A stretch of 64,000 nucleotides of DNA from an uncultured Blautia sp. (GTDB taxonomy: Bacteria; Bacillota; Clostridia; Lachnospirales; Lachnospiraceae), in NCBI GenBank assembly GCA_900547685.1, contig URHS01000002.1, positions 25,694 to 89,693 on the forward strand, in the 5' to 3' direction. The position numbers were made by a program, and so were the translations under genes. Numbering within the stretch: the first letter of the stretch is position 1; every line of letters begins with the position of its first letter. The notes beneath the pieces are model-generated. The model searched no databases and had not been told where the DNA came from. It saw nothing but the letters and a program-made list of their open reading frames with translations. This document shows positions 8,990 to 16,918 of this stretch, in pieces.

Positions 8990-9042
8990 AGAATACCTCT
9001 TCCCCAAAATGTAAAAATTTTCGGGCGGGGGTATTCTTTTTT
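8990..9042 (+). terminator. Terminator after purL
   Basis: An outer stem (8990-8997 with 9030-9037) encloses C-rich/G-rich and A/T-rich inner pairing and is followed by a T run. Confidence 0.8.
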
Positions 9043-9095
9043 TCAAAATCTTAAGAAAAAAGTCAGAATTTCATAAAAAAAATATACGATTTAGC

Positions 9096-9104
9096 TGTTA
9101 TAAT
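9096..9104 (+). promoter_or_regulatory. Extended -10 promoter of the two-component operon
   Basis: TGTTATAAT provides a consensus TATAAT (9099-9104) with an upstream TG. The -35 position holds only A-rich sequence. Confidence 0.6.
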
Positions 9105-9131
9105 AAACCACATCAACAAGGAGGGGAAAAT

Positions 9132-9833
9132 ATGGGACAGTATAAGATTTTAGTAGTAGATGATGACAGAGAAATTGTAAAATCCTTGGGAAAGCTTTTA
9201 GAGCTGGAAGGTTATGATGTATATAAAGCTTATGATGGAGTGGAAGCATTAGACATTTTGCTTCGTGAGCAAATTCATTTAATTCTCATGGATGTAATGA
9301 TGCCGAAGTTAAATGGATTGTCAGCGTTAATGAAAATCAGGGAGAAAAATAATATTCCCATTATTATGCTTTCTGCAAAAACCGAGGACAGCGATAAGGT
9401 TCTGGGACTTTCTATGGGAGCAGATGATTATGTTACAAAGCCCTACAATACGGCAGAACTGATGGCAAGGATCAAATCTCAACTGAGAAGGTATTTTTCT
9501 CTTGGCTCAGCCACCAAAAATCAGGAGGACGTCATAGTCAACGGAGGGCTGGTGTTGAACAAACATACCAAGAGCCTTCAGGTAGACGGAGAAGATGTAC
9601 ATCTGACAGCTACAGAATATAAGATTGTAGAACTGTTAATGAGCAATATGGGCTATGTGTTTTCCGCAGAGGAAATTTACGATAAAGTCTGGCAGGGGAG
9701 AGCTTACGGAATAGAAAATACGGTAATGGTACATATTCGAAGAATTCGGGAAAAGATAGAAATTACACCGAAAAATCCAAAATATTTAAAGGTGGTGTGG
9801 GGTATTGGCTATAAAATTGAAAAAGTTCATTAA
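9132..9833 (+). CDS. OmpR/PhoB-family response regulator
   Basis: This 233-residue regulator has an N-terminal receiver domain (1-120) with acidic residues Asp10-12, phospho-acceptor Asp54 in LMDVMMPKLNG and the conserved Lys in VTKPYN. A C-terminal winged helix follows (about 135-232; TATEYKIVELLMSN, VHIRRIREKIE). It resembles VanR-type regulators. An AGGAGG-type site lies just before the ATG. The sensor kinase reading frame overlaps its end by 29 bp, and a polyprenyl-phosphate glycosyltransferase and a YfhO protein follow in the same run. Envelope stress or envelope modification is therefore the likely sphere of action; the signal is unknown. Confidence 0.93.
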   Translation: MGQYKILVVDDDREIVKSLGKLLELEGYDVYKAYDGVEALDILLREQIHLILMDVMMPKLNGLSALMKIREKNNIPIIMLSAKTEDSDKVLGLSMGADDYVTKPYNTAELMARIKSQLRRYFSLGSATKNQEDVIVNGGLVLNKHTKSLQVDGEDVHLTATEYKIVELLMSNMGYVFSAEEIYDKVWQGRAYGIENTVMVHIRRIREKIEITPKNPKYLKVVWGIGYKIEKVH

Positions 9834-11427
9834 TGATAAAAATAGAGGAAAGTTTTTATTTGCAGCATGGATGTTCCTGCCGGTTATTCTGGCTGTTTCT
9901 TTATTTTTTAGAAGTTATTCCTCCGTAGAATATTATGGAGATTTGTCTTTTGAGCTGGTGCGTGTATATGAAAGTATATCTATATTTCTTCTTTGGATTG
10001 GTGGATTTTTGGGTATCATGCTTCTTTTTGCTACCAATGTTTACCGAAAAAAGTATTTAAAACCGGAGCAATTTGAGCTTTCTAAATTGGATAAAATCCC
10101 AAGTGAGATTTTTATGCTTTTGCTTTTGGGAAGCGGAGCATTTATTTTTTCTACTGTGGCAGATTGTGCAGGCAGAGATATTTATGTGATGGGGCACGTG
10201 CTGGAAGACGGAGGAGATATTTTTCGTTTTGCAGTAATTTTTGAAGCTCAGCTTCTTGTTTTTTATGCAGCAATTTTTATATTGTATCTTCGTTATGTGC
10301 AAAAAACATTTTTCAAAACTTGCTGGTGTGTGCAGGCAGTTGAAAATTATAAGAACAGGACAGTATTAGAAAAGCAAATTCAAGATAAGCAGAAGGTGGT
10401 TTTTACACGAATACTTCTTTTATTTCTGATTTTAGACGGAGCTTTTTTATTTGAGGCATTTTATGAGGAAAAAGTGTGGCTTTTGGCAGCTTTTGCTGTT
10501 GCTCTCTGTTTGGAAATTTTGGCTTTGAAAAACATACTTCTGAACAAAACTTATCAGGAGATGGGGAAACTGGTGAGTCATATTGAAGCATTGGCAAAGG
10601 GAGAAGAAGTACCGGAGGAATGTCGATTGACTTCGGAAAACTTGCTTTATGAAGCAGATTTCAATCTGGCAAACATAGAAACTGCAATGGAAAAGAGTAT
10701 ACAGGAACAGTTAAAAGCAGAACGTTTGAAGGTAGACTTGATTACGAATATGTCTCATGATTTAAAAACACCGCTTACATCTATGATAGGGTATATTGAT
10801 TTATTGAAAAAAGAAGAACTCACACCTGCAGCACAGGATTACATAGAAGTTCTGGGTATGAAACAGGAACAGTTAAAGGATATGATACAAGATTTATTTG
10901 AACTTTCCAAAGCAACCAGCAATGTGGAACAGCTTCAAATGGAAAGATTGGATATGAGTAAGCTGTTGGTACAGGTTTTGGGAGATTTAGAGGAAAATCC
11001 TGATGAGAAGGACAGTATGGTTCGATTGAAGCTTCCGGAAGAACCCTTATATTTTACAGCAGACAGCAGAAAGATGTACAGGGTAGTGCAAAATCTTTTA
11101 GAAAATGCGAAAAAATATGCATTGGCAGGAACAAGAATTTATGTCACTGCTGAAAAAAATGGGAATAAGGTTCTTGCAGAAATTAAAAACACAGCTTCTT
11201 ATGAGATGGATTTTTCATCGGATGAAATTACAGAGCGTTTTGTAAGAGGGGATAAGGCGCGGACAACGAAAGGTCATGGTTTGGGACTGGCAATCGTATC
11301 CAGTTTTGTAAAAAACATGGCAGGCAACATGAAAATTGAGATTGACGGAGATTTATTCAAAGTGAGAATAGAGTTTCCTTATACAGAAGAGAATGAGGTG
11401 CAAGAATGGACAAAATATCAATCGTAA
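9805..11427 (+). CDS. Membrane sensor histidine kinase
   Basis: This kinase of about 540 residues has an N-terminal membrane region of about six hydrophobic segments (roughly residues 18-40, 52-75, 95-115, 145-165 and a pair at 195-240). There is no large extracellular sensor domain, so the signal is probably sensed in or near the membrane. The HisKA H-box MSHDLKTPLTS gives phospho-acceptor His318. The N-box QNLLENAKKYA and G-box GHGLGLAIVSS complete the ATPase domain. No ATG fits: a TTG at 9805, about 10 bases after AAAGGTGG, is the likeliest start, with a TTG at 9817 as the alternative. It partners the overlapping response regulator and overlaps the glycosyltransferase gene by 22 bp. Confidence 0.9.
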   Translation: MAIKLKKFINDKNRGKFLFAAWMFLPVILAVSLFFRSYSSVEYYGDLSFELVRVYESISIFLLWIGGFLGIMLLFATNVYRKKYLKPEQFELSKLDKIPSEIFMLLLLGSGAFIFSTVADCAGRDIYVMGHVLEDGGDIFRFAVIFEAQLLVFYAAIFILYLRYVQKTFFKTCWCVQAVENYKNRTVLEKQIQDKQKVVFTRILLLFLILDGAFLFEAFYEEKVWLLAAFAVALCLEILALKNILLNKTYQEMGKLVSHIEALAKGEEVPEECRLTSENLLYEADFNLANIETAMEKSIQEQLKAERLKVDLITNMSHDLKTPLTSMIGYIDLLKKEELTPAAQDYIEVLGMKQEQLKDMIQDLFELSKATSNVEQLQMERLDMSKLLVQVLGDLEENPDEKDSMVRLKLPEEPLYFTADSRKMYRVVQNLLENAKKYALAGTRIYVTAEKNGNKVLAEIKNTASYEMDFSSDEITERFVRGDKARTTKGHGLGLAIVSSFVKNMAGNMKIEIDGDLFKVRIEFPYTEENEVQEWTKYQS

Positions 11428-12371
11428 TCCCCTGTTTTAATGAGGAAGAAGCAATTCCTGTATATTATGAAGAAATGAAAAAAATAATGAGAGAGATGTC
11501 TTATGTAGATTTTGAGCTGTTTTTTGTGGATGACGGTTCTTCCGACAAGACATTACAGGAATTAAGAACTTTATCGGATAAAGATGAAAGATGTAATTAT
11601 CTGTCTTTTTCCAGAAACTTTGGAAAAGAGGCTGCGATTTATGCAGGGCTTTCCCATATTACAGGAAATTATGGAGTTGTTATGGATGTAGATTTGCAGG
11701 ATCCACCTGCATTGCTGGCAAAGATGTATAAGCTTTTGCAGAGCGAGGACTGGGATTGTGTTGCCACCAAAAGAGGTGACAGGAAGGGAGAACCGAAAAT
11801 CCGTTCTTTCTTATCTGACAGTTTTTATAAAGTCATTAATAAAATGTCAAAGACGGAGATTGTCAATGGAGCAAGGGATTTCCGAATGATGAAAAGAACT
11901 ATGGTGGATGCAGTGCTTTCCATGAGTGAATATAATCGTTTTTCAAAAGGGATTTTTCAATGGGTGGGATTTCGTACCACGTGGTTGGAATTTCCAAATA
12001 CCAGTCGTTGTGCAGGAACAACAAAGTGGTCCTTACGGAAGTTGATGTCCTATTCTTTGGAAGGAATTACAGGATTTTCTGTAGCGCCTCTGTCATTGGC
12101 GTCTGTGGCGGGGATTACTTTTTGCGGAATTTCCTTTCTGTTGATTATTTTTATCATTATTCGTACATTGGCATTTGGAGATCCTGTTCCGGGATGGCCC
12201 TCTTTAGTCTGTATCCTGTTTTTTGTAAGTGGAATTCAGCTATTTTGTACAGGAATTGTAGGACAATATTTGTCAAAGACTTATTTGGAAACAAAACACA
12301 GACCTCTTTATATTTTAAAAGAGTCCCATGAGCAGAAGGAAGATACAGATGAAGAAAATAGAAAAAATTAA
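11406..12371 (+). CDS. Polyprenyl-phosphate glycosyltransferase (GtrB/CsbB type, GT2)
   Basis: This 321-residue GT-A enzyme is of the DPM1/GtrB/CsbB class, which loads a sugar from a nucleotide donor onto undecaprenyl phosphate at the inner face of the membrane. SIVIPCFNEE at the N-terminus, FVDDGSSD near residue 42 and the metal-binding MDVDLQDPP near residue 95 are the catalytic signatures. Two C-terminal transmembrane segments (about 225-252 and 262-285) are typical of GtrB/CsbB. In Bacillus a CsbB enzyme works with a YfhO glycosyltransferase to decorate lipoteichoic acid, and here a YfhO-family gene follows directly. The sugar is unknown. Translation is coupled to the kinase gene. Confidence 0.9.
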   Translation: MDKISIVIPCFNEEEAIPVYYEEMKKIMREMSYVDFELFFVDDGSSDKTLQELRTLSDKDERCNYLSFSRNFGKEAAIYAGLSHITGNYGVVMDVDLQDPPALLAKMYKLLQSEDWDCVATKRGDRKGEPKIRSFLSDSFYKVINKMSKTEIVNGARDFRMMKRTMVDAVLSMSEYNRFSKGIFQWVGFRTTWLEFPNTSRCAGTTKWSLRKLMSYSLEGITGFSVAPLSLASVAGITFCGISFLLIIFIIIRTLAFGDPVPGWPSLVCILFFVSGIQLFCTGIVGQYLSKTYLETKHRPLYILKESHEQKEDTDEENRKN

Positions 12372-14862
12372 AATACCTTTGCTGCTGTTTTGTATGTGTC
12401 TGGCAGTATGCTGGATTTTTGTATTGCAGTATGGAATTTTCGGCTCAGATTTAGACTGGGTAAATCAACACAGTGTACTGCCGGACTATTTCAGAGAGAG
12501 ATTTTACGATACAGGGCAGCTTTTTCCTGATATCGCATGGAATTTAGGTGCAGGACAGAATATCTATAATTTTTCTTATTATGGTCTGTTTAATCCCATT
12601 ATTTGGATTTCTTATCTCCTTCCCTTTGTTCCCATGAATATATACATTCAGATTACCTCAATTTTATCTTATGGTGTATCTGTGGTGATTTTTTACTGCT
12701 GGTTAAAGAAAAAATGGGATAATAGAATTACTCTGGCATGTACGTTTCTGTTTATGCTGGCAGCGCCTTTGGTGTACCATTCCTATAATCAGCTGATGTT
12801 TGTGAATTATATGCCTTTTCTATGTGCTGCTTTTCTGGGAGTGGATAAATATGTAGAAGAAAAAAAGAAAGCATTGCTGTTATGTGGTGTGTGCGGAATG
12901 ATACTCACCAGCTTTTTCTTTAGCATAGGTGGACTTCTGGCATTGGGAATTTATGGAGTTTCAAAGTTTACAGAAAAAGAAATAAAAGAATTTTTAAAAA
13001 GCAGTGTTTCATTAGCAGGTGCGTTGCTTCATGGCGTGCTTTTATGTGGGATTTTGCTTATTCCTACGGCATTTGTACTTTTGGGACGGGGTGGAAGCAG
13101 TTCACAAGCAGAAGCAGTTGTATCTCTTTTTACTGTTCAGCCTATGCGTTTTCTGTATACGCCTCATGGTGCCGGTTTATCTGCATTGGGATTGATTGCT
13201 TTATTTGATGGGATTGTATGCATGAGAAAATGGCAGGAAAAACTGCTTCCTGTCAGCCTTTTTTTAATTTTTACCATTCCTCTTGCAGGATATGTATTAA
13301 ATGGAGGACTTTATGACAAAGGAAAGGTTTTTATTCCGTTCCTTCCTCTTTTATGCATGGAAACTGCCAGGTACATAGATAGCATACAAGAGAGAAAAAG
13401 TGATTTTCAGTCCTTTCTTCCATATCTTATAACAGCAGTTTTTCTTTTTGTAGGAAGAAAAGAAAAAGGATTTGAACCTTATATATTTTGGGCATTTTTA
13501 GATTGTGGATTGATGTTGCTTTTCTTCCTTTTAAGAAAGAAATTTTCTGGTTATCCTTTGGCGGTATGGGCTTCCTGTATAATTTTATTTTGCTCCGGCT
13601 GGGCAATTAACAAAGGAAGTAATCATATTATTGACAAAGGAGATCATGAAAAAATTTTAGACAAAGATACCGAGGCAGAAATAGAGGAAGTTTTAGAAAA
13701 AGATACCGGTTGGTATCGTATGGAGGAGCAACAGGGAGGAAAAAAAGAATTACAGGATATAAACCGAATAGCAGATAGCAGACAATTGATTACTTCTATG
13801 TATTCCTCTGCTTATAACGAGGAATATTATAAATTTCGCAAGGAAACCTATGATATAAATGAGCATTTCCGGAATAATATGATGCAGGCTGTATCAGACA
13901 ATCCATTGTTTTTAAAACTTATGGGTGTGAAATATGTGATTGGAAATCACCCTTTGGCAGGGTATGAGATTTTAAAAGAAGGGGAAAACGGAAATCTCTA
14001 TGTGAATTATCAGGCAGCACCTATAGGGTATGTGACGAATGCAGTGGTGTCAGAAAAGAATTATCAGGCATTGGATTTTCCTGCAAACCAGACATCATTG
14101 TTGTGGAAAGCTGTGGCAGAGAGTGCAGAAGGTGATGCGGATTTTCCTGTTATGAATGCATATCCTTTGGAAATACCGGAAATCAACGAAGAAGAAAATC
14201 AGATTAGAAAGATTTCGTCCGGCTGGAGTTTTTCTCTTTCAAAAGAGGAAAAAGTCAGTATACCGATAAAAGATGTACCGATGACAGAAGATTTGTTGTC
14301 TGTGAAATTTCAGGTGAAAAATAAAAAAGACAAGGATATGTATATACGACTTTGCGGGCAGACTAATCGTCTTACTGCAAAATCTCACGAATATGCTAAT
14401 CACAACGAATCTTTTGCCTATACAGTTACTCTTAATCAGGAAAATCAGACAGCAGAATTTATTTTTGGACCTGGGGAATACGAAATTTCAAATTTAGAGG
14501 CATTTACCGGAAATCTAAGGGAATTAACTAATGAAAAATTGTATGAAACGCCTTTAAAATTAGAAAAAATAGAAGGCGATACGTTGGTTTGTAATGTGGA
14601 TAATAAAGAAGCGGGATATTTGATTACCAGTATTCCTTATGATGAAGGCTTTGAAATACGGTTAAATGGGGAAAAGAGTTCCTTGGAAAAAGTGAATACT
14701 GCATTTTTGGGTGCAAAAGTACCGGAAGGCAGATATACGATTGAGATTACTTATAAGGCTCCGGGAAAAACACTGGGGTTTGTTTGCACAGGTGTGGGAA
14801 TATTGCTTCTTTTAGGAGGTAAAATTCGTTGTAATAAAAAGAGGAGAATGGTACAATATTAA
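12349..14862 (+). CDS. YfhO-family multi-pass membrane glycosyltransferase
   Basis: This 837-residue protein starts with GSDLDWVNQH after the first membrane helix and has about ten hydrophobic segments over residues 1-440. A large extracytoplasmic domain follows, and a final helix near the C-terminus ends in basic residues. That is the layout of YfhO (GT-C fold) proteins, which move a sugar from a C55-P carrier onto an external polymer; in Bacillus the acceptor is lipoteichoic acid. The start at 12349 is preferred over 12328 because AGAAGGAAG precedes it at the right distance. It overlaps the partner GT2 gene. The acceptor in this organism is unknown. Confidence 0.82.
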   Translation: MKKIEKIKIPLLLFCMCLAVCWIFVLQYGIFGSDLDWVNQHSVLPDYFRERFYDTGQLFPDIAWNLGAGQNIYNFSYYGLFNPIIWISYLLPFVPMNIYIQITSILSYGVSVVIFYCWLKKKWDNRITLACTFLFMLAAPLVYHSYNQLMFVNYMPFLCAAFLGVDKYVEEKKKALLLCGVCGMILTSFFFSIGGLLALGIYGVSKFTEKEIKEFLKSSVSLAGALLHGVLLCGILLIPTAFVLLGRGGSSSQAEAVVSLFTVQPMRFLYTPHGAGLSALGLIALFDGIVCMRKWQEKLLPVSLFLIFTIPLAGYVLNGGLYDKGKVFIPFLPLLCMETARYIDSIQERKSDFQSFLPYLITAVFLFVGRKEKGFEPYIFWAFLDCGLMLLFFLLRKKFSGYPLAVWASCIILFCSGWAINKGSNHIIDKGDHEKILDKDTEAEIEEVLEKDTGWYRMEEQQGGKKELQDINRIADSRQLITSMYSSAYNEEYYKFRKETYDINEHFRNNMMQAVSDNPLFLKLMGVKYVIGNHPLAGYEILKEGENGNLYVNYQAAPIGYVTNAVVSEKNYQALDFPANQTSLLWKAVAESAEGDADFPVMNAYPLEIPEINEEENQIRKISSGWSFSLSKEEKVSIPIKDVPMTEDLLSVKFQVKNKKDKDMYIRLCGQTNRLTAKSHEYANHNESFAYTVTLNQENQTAEFIFGPGEYEISNLEAFTGNLRELTNEKLYETPLKLEKIEGDTLVCNVDNKEAGYLITSIPYDEGFEIRLNGEKSSLEKVNTAFLGAKVPEGRYTIEITYKAPGKTLGFVCTGVGILLLLGGKIRCNKKRRMVQY

Positions 14863-14886
14863 AAAGTATAAATATAGGAGAAGTTT

Positions 14887-15846
14887 ATGCAGTACTATTT
14901 CGCCCCTATGGAGGGAATTACAGGATATATTTACAGACAGGTGCACCATCAATTTTTTACGGGAATAGATAAATATTTTACCCCATTTTTAACACCGGGA
15001 AGTAAAAAACTGATGACACCGAAGGAATTGCGTGATATTTTGCCTGAAAATAATAAAGGATATAATCTTGTACCTCAGATTTTAACAAATCAGGCACAGG
15101 ATTTTATTCGGTTGGCAGAAGAATTAAGAGAGTATGGATATAAAGAAGTGAATCTGAATTTAGGCTGTCCTTCGGGAACTGTAACAGCAAAAAAGAAAGG
15201 CTCTGGATTTTTAGAATTTCCCACACAGCTTCAGAAATTTTTGGACGAGATATTTGAAAATCTGGATATGAAGATTTCCATTAAAACAAGAATTGGAAAG
15301 GATGAACCGGAGGAATTTACAGAATTGCTTCGGGTTTATAACCAATTTCCTTTAGAAGAGCTGATTGTGCATCCCAGAATTCAAAGCGACTATTACAAGA
15401 ATGAGCCTAGAATGGAACAATTTCAAGAGGCGGTAAAATGTAGTCAAAATTCCTTATGTTATAACGGAGATTTGTTTACAGAGGAAAAATGTGAAAACTT
15501 CTTTAAAGAGTATCCCACCATAGATAAAGTGATGTTGGGGCGAGGACTTCTGGTAAATCCGGCATTGGCAGAACAGGTGCAGAATGGAAAAGTATTAGAA
15601 AAGACAACGCTAAAAGCCTTTCATGACAAGCTGTGTGAGGAATACACAGAAATCATGTCGGGGGACAAAAATGCTTTATTTAAGATGAAAGAATTGTGGT
15701 TTTACATGGGAAACCTGCTTGTAGATAATCAGAAATACTTGAAAAAAATAAAGAAATCCCAGCACTTAGATGAATATCAGGCAATAGTAGAAGAAATGTT
15801 TCAAGTATGCCCGCTGGAAATAAAAGGAATGAGTCATGAACGATAA
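14887..15846 (+). CDS. tRNA-dihydrouridine synthase family protein
   Basis: This 319-residue FMN-dependent enzyme reduces uridine to dihydrouridine in tRNA. It begins with YYFAPMEGITGYIYRQ, the FMN-binding start of Dus proteins. The catalytic Cys94 lies in NLGCPSGTV, and VHPRIQSDYY and the YNGDLFT strand end complete the TIM barrel. A short helical C-terminal domain follows. The family match is clear, but the position modified (DusA/B/C class) cannot be told from sequence alone. It sits 24 bases after the yfhO-like gene and overlaps the next gene by 11 bp, so it belongs to the same operon run. Confidence 0.88.
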   Translation: MQYYFAPMEGITGYIYRQVHHQFFTGIDKYFTPFLTPGSKKLMTPKELRDILPENNKGYNLVPQILTNQAQDFIRLAEELREYGYKEVNLNLGCPSGTVTAKKKGSGFLEFPTQLQKFLDEIFENLDMKISIKTRIGKDEPEEFTELLRVYNQFPLEELIVHPRIQSDYYKNEPRMEQFQEAVKCSQNSLCYNGDLFTEEKCENFFKEYPTIDKVMLGRGLLVNPALAEQVQNGKVLEKTTLKAFHDKLCEEYTEIMSGDKNALFKMKELWFYMGNLLVDNQKYLKKIKKSQHLDEYQAIVEEMFQVCPLEIKGMSHER

Positions 15847-16435
15847 ATTTTTAAATCAGATTACAGAGTTTATTTTTGTAGAAGACAAACCGAAAAAATC
15901 AGATATGATTTTTATACCGGGAAGTGGATTCCCTCAGTTGGCAGAGGAAGCTGCAAACCTGTATCATCAGGGATTAGCACCTTATATTTTGCCGTCAGGA
16001 AGATATAGTGTTTTAAATGGAAGATTCGCAGGGGTACAGGAAAAGAAAGAGCTTTATGACGGAGAATATGAGACGGAATGGGAATTTTTAAAAGAAGCTT
16101 TAAAGAAAAATCAGGTTCCCGAAGAACATATTTTAAAAGAAGATCAAGCTACTTATACCTATGAAAATGCGATTTATTCCAGAAAAGTTACAGATAGTAT
16201 GGGAATGGAAATAAAAAAAGCAATTTTATGCTGTAAACCTTATCATGCCAGAAGAAGTCTTCTATATTATCAGCTTTTATATCCGGATACAGAGTTTTAT
16301 GTATGTCCCATACAGGACAGTGATGTAAAAAGAGAGAATTGGTATCTGACGGAAAAAGGAATTCGTTTGGTATTTGGGGAAGTGCAGAGGATAGGAGAGC
16401 AGTTTATAGATATTACGAAGGAAATGGAGAAGTAG
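15836..16435 (+). CDS. DUF218 (YdcF/ElyC/SanA-like) protein
   Basis: This 199-residue protein has the DUF218 pattern: an N-terminal strand FIPGSG, a central GLAPYILPSGRYS and the conserved KPYHARRS segment. There is no signal peptide or membrane helix, so it is cytoplasmic, like YdcF, rather than a membrane ElyC/SanA. YdcF of E. coli binds S-adenosylmethionine, but no enzyme activity is established for this branch. It overlaps the dus gene and is followed two bases later by the DUF2200 gene. Confidence 0.75.
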   Translation: MNDKFLNQITEFIFVEDKPKKSDMIFIPGSGFPQLAEEAANLYHQGLAPYILPSGRYSVLNGRFAGVQEKKELYDGEYETEWEFLKEALKKNQVPEEHILKEDQATYTYENAIYSRKVTDSMGMEIKKAILCCKPYHARRSLLYYQLLYPDTEFYVCPIQDSDVKRENWYLTEKGIRLVFGEVQRIGEQFIDITKEMEK

Positions 16436-16436
16436 C

Positions 16437-16772
16437 ATGGCAAGACAAAGTGTATTTGATATGAAATTTTCAAAAGTTTACCCATTGTTTGTTGCAAAAG
16501 CAGAGAAAAAAGGCAGAACAAAGGAAGAAGTAGATGAGATTATTACATGGTTAACCGGGTATTTGCCGGAACAGTGGGATAAGGAAAGCAGTTATCGCCA
16601 ATTTTTTGAAGATGCCCCTTCGTTAAATCCAAATGCAGTGCTTATTACAGGAAAAGTTTGTGGTATTCAGGTGGAAGCAATCGAAGACCCTTTGATGCAA
16701 AAAATTCGTTGGTTGGATAAATTGATAGATGAATTGGCGAAAGGGAAAGCAATGGAGAAGATATTGAGATAA
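16437..16772 (+). CDS. DUF2200 family protein
   Basis: This 111-residue cytoplasmic protein matches the DUF2200 family along its whole length. The hallmarks are KVYPLFVAKAEKKGRTKEEV at residues 12-31, the ITWLTGY element and the closing segment with EAIEDPLMQKIRWLDKL, then LAKGKAMEKILR. No function is known. It starts one base after the preceding stop, so it is co-translated with the DUF218 gene and is the last member of the 9.1-16.8 kb run. Confidence 0.8.
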   Translation: MARQSVFDMKFSKVYPLFVAKAEKKGRTKEEVDEIITWLTGYLPEQWDKESSYRQFFEDAPSLNPNAVLITGKVCGIQVEAIEDPLMQKIRWLDKLIDELAKGKAMEKILR

Positions 16773-16781
16773 AATATGCTG

Positions 16782-16832
16782 ACAGGAACTGCATCGAATA
16801 TGAGCAAGTACGGGAGAAATGGCAGTTCCTGT
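16782..16832 (+). other. Long-loop stem in the leader of the diguanylate cyclase gene
   Basis: A perfect 11-bp stem (ACAGGAACTGC at 16782-16792 with 16822-16832) encloses a 29-nt loop and has no T run after it. It may be an inefficient terminator or a structured leader. Confidence 0.45.
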
Positions 16833-16918
16833 TGAGGTGATTAAAGTTGTAGTTGAAGTTTTTACAGTAAAATATTGAATAGTGTAATACAATAAGGAAG
16901 AGTATTTGGAGAAGGATT

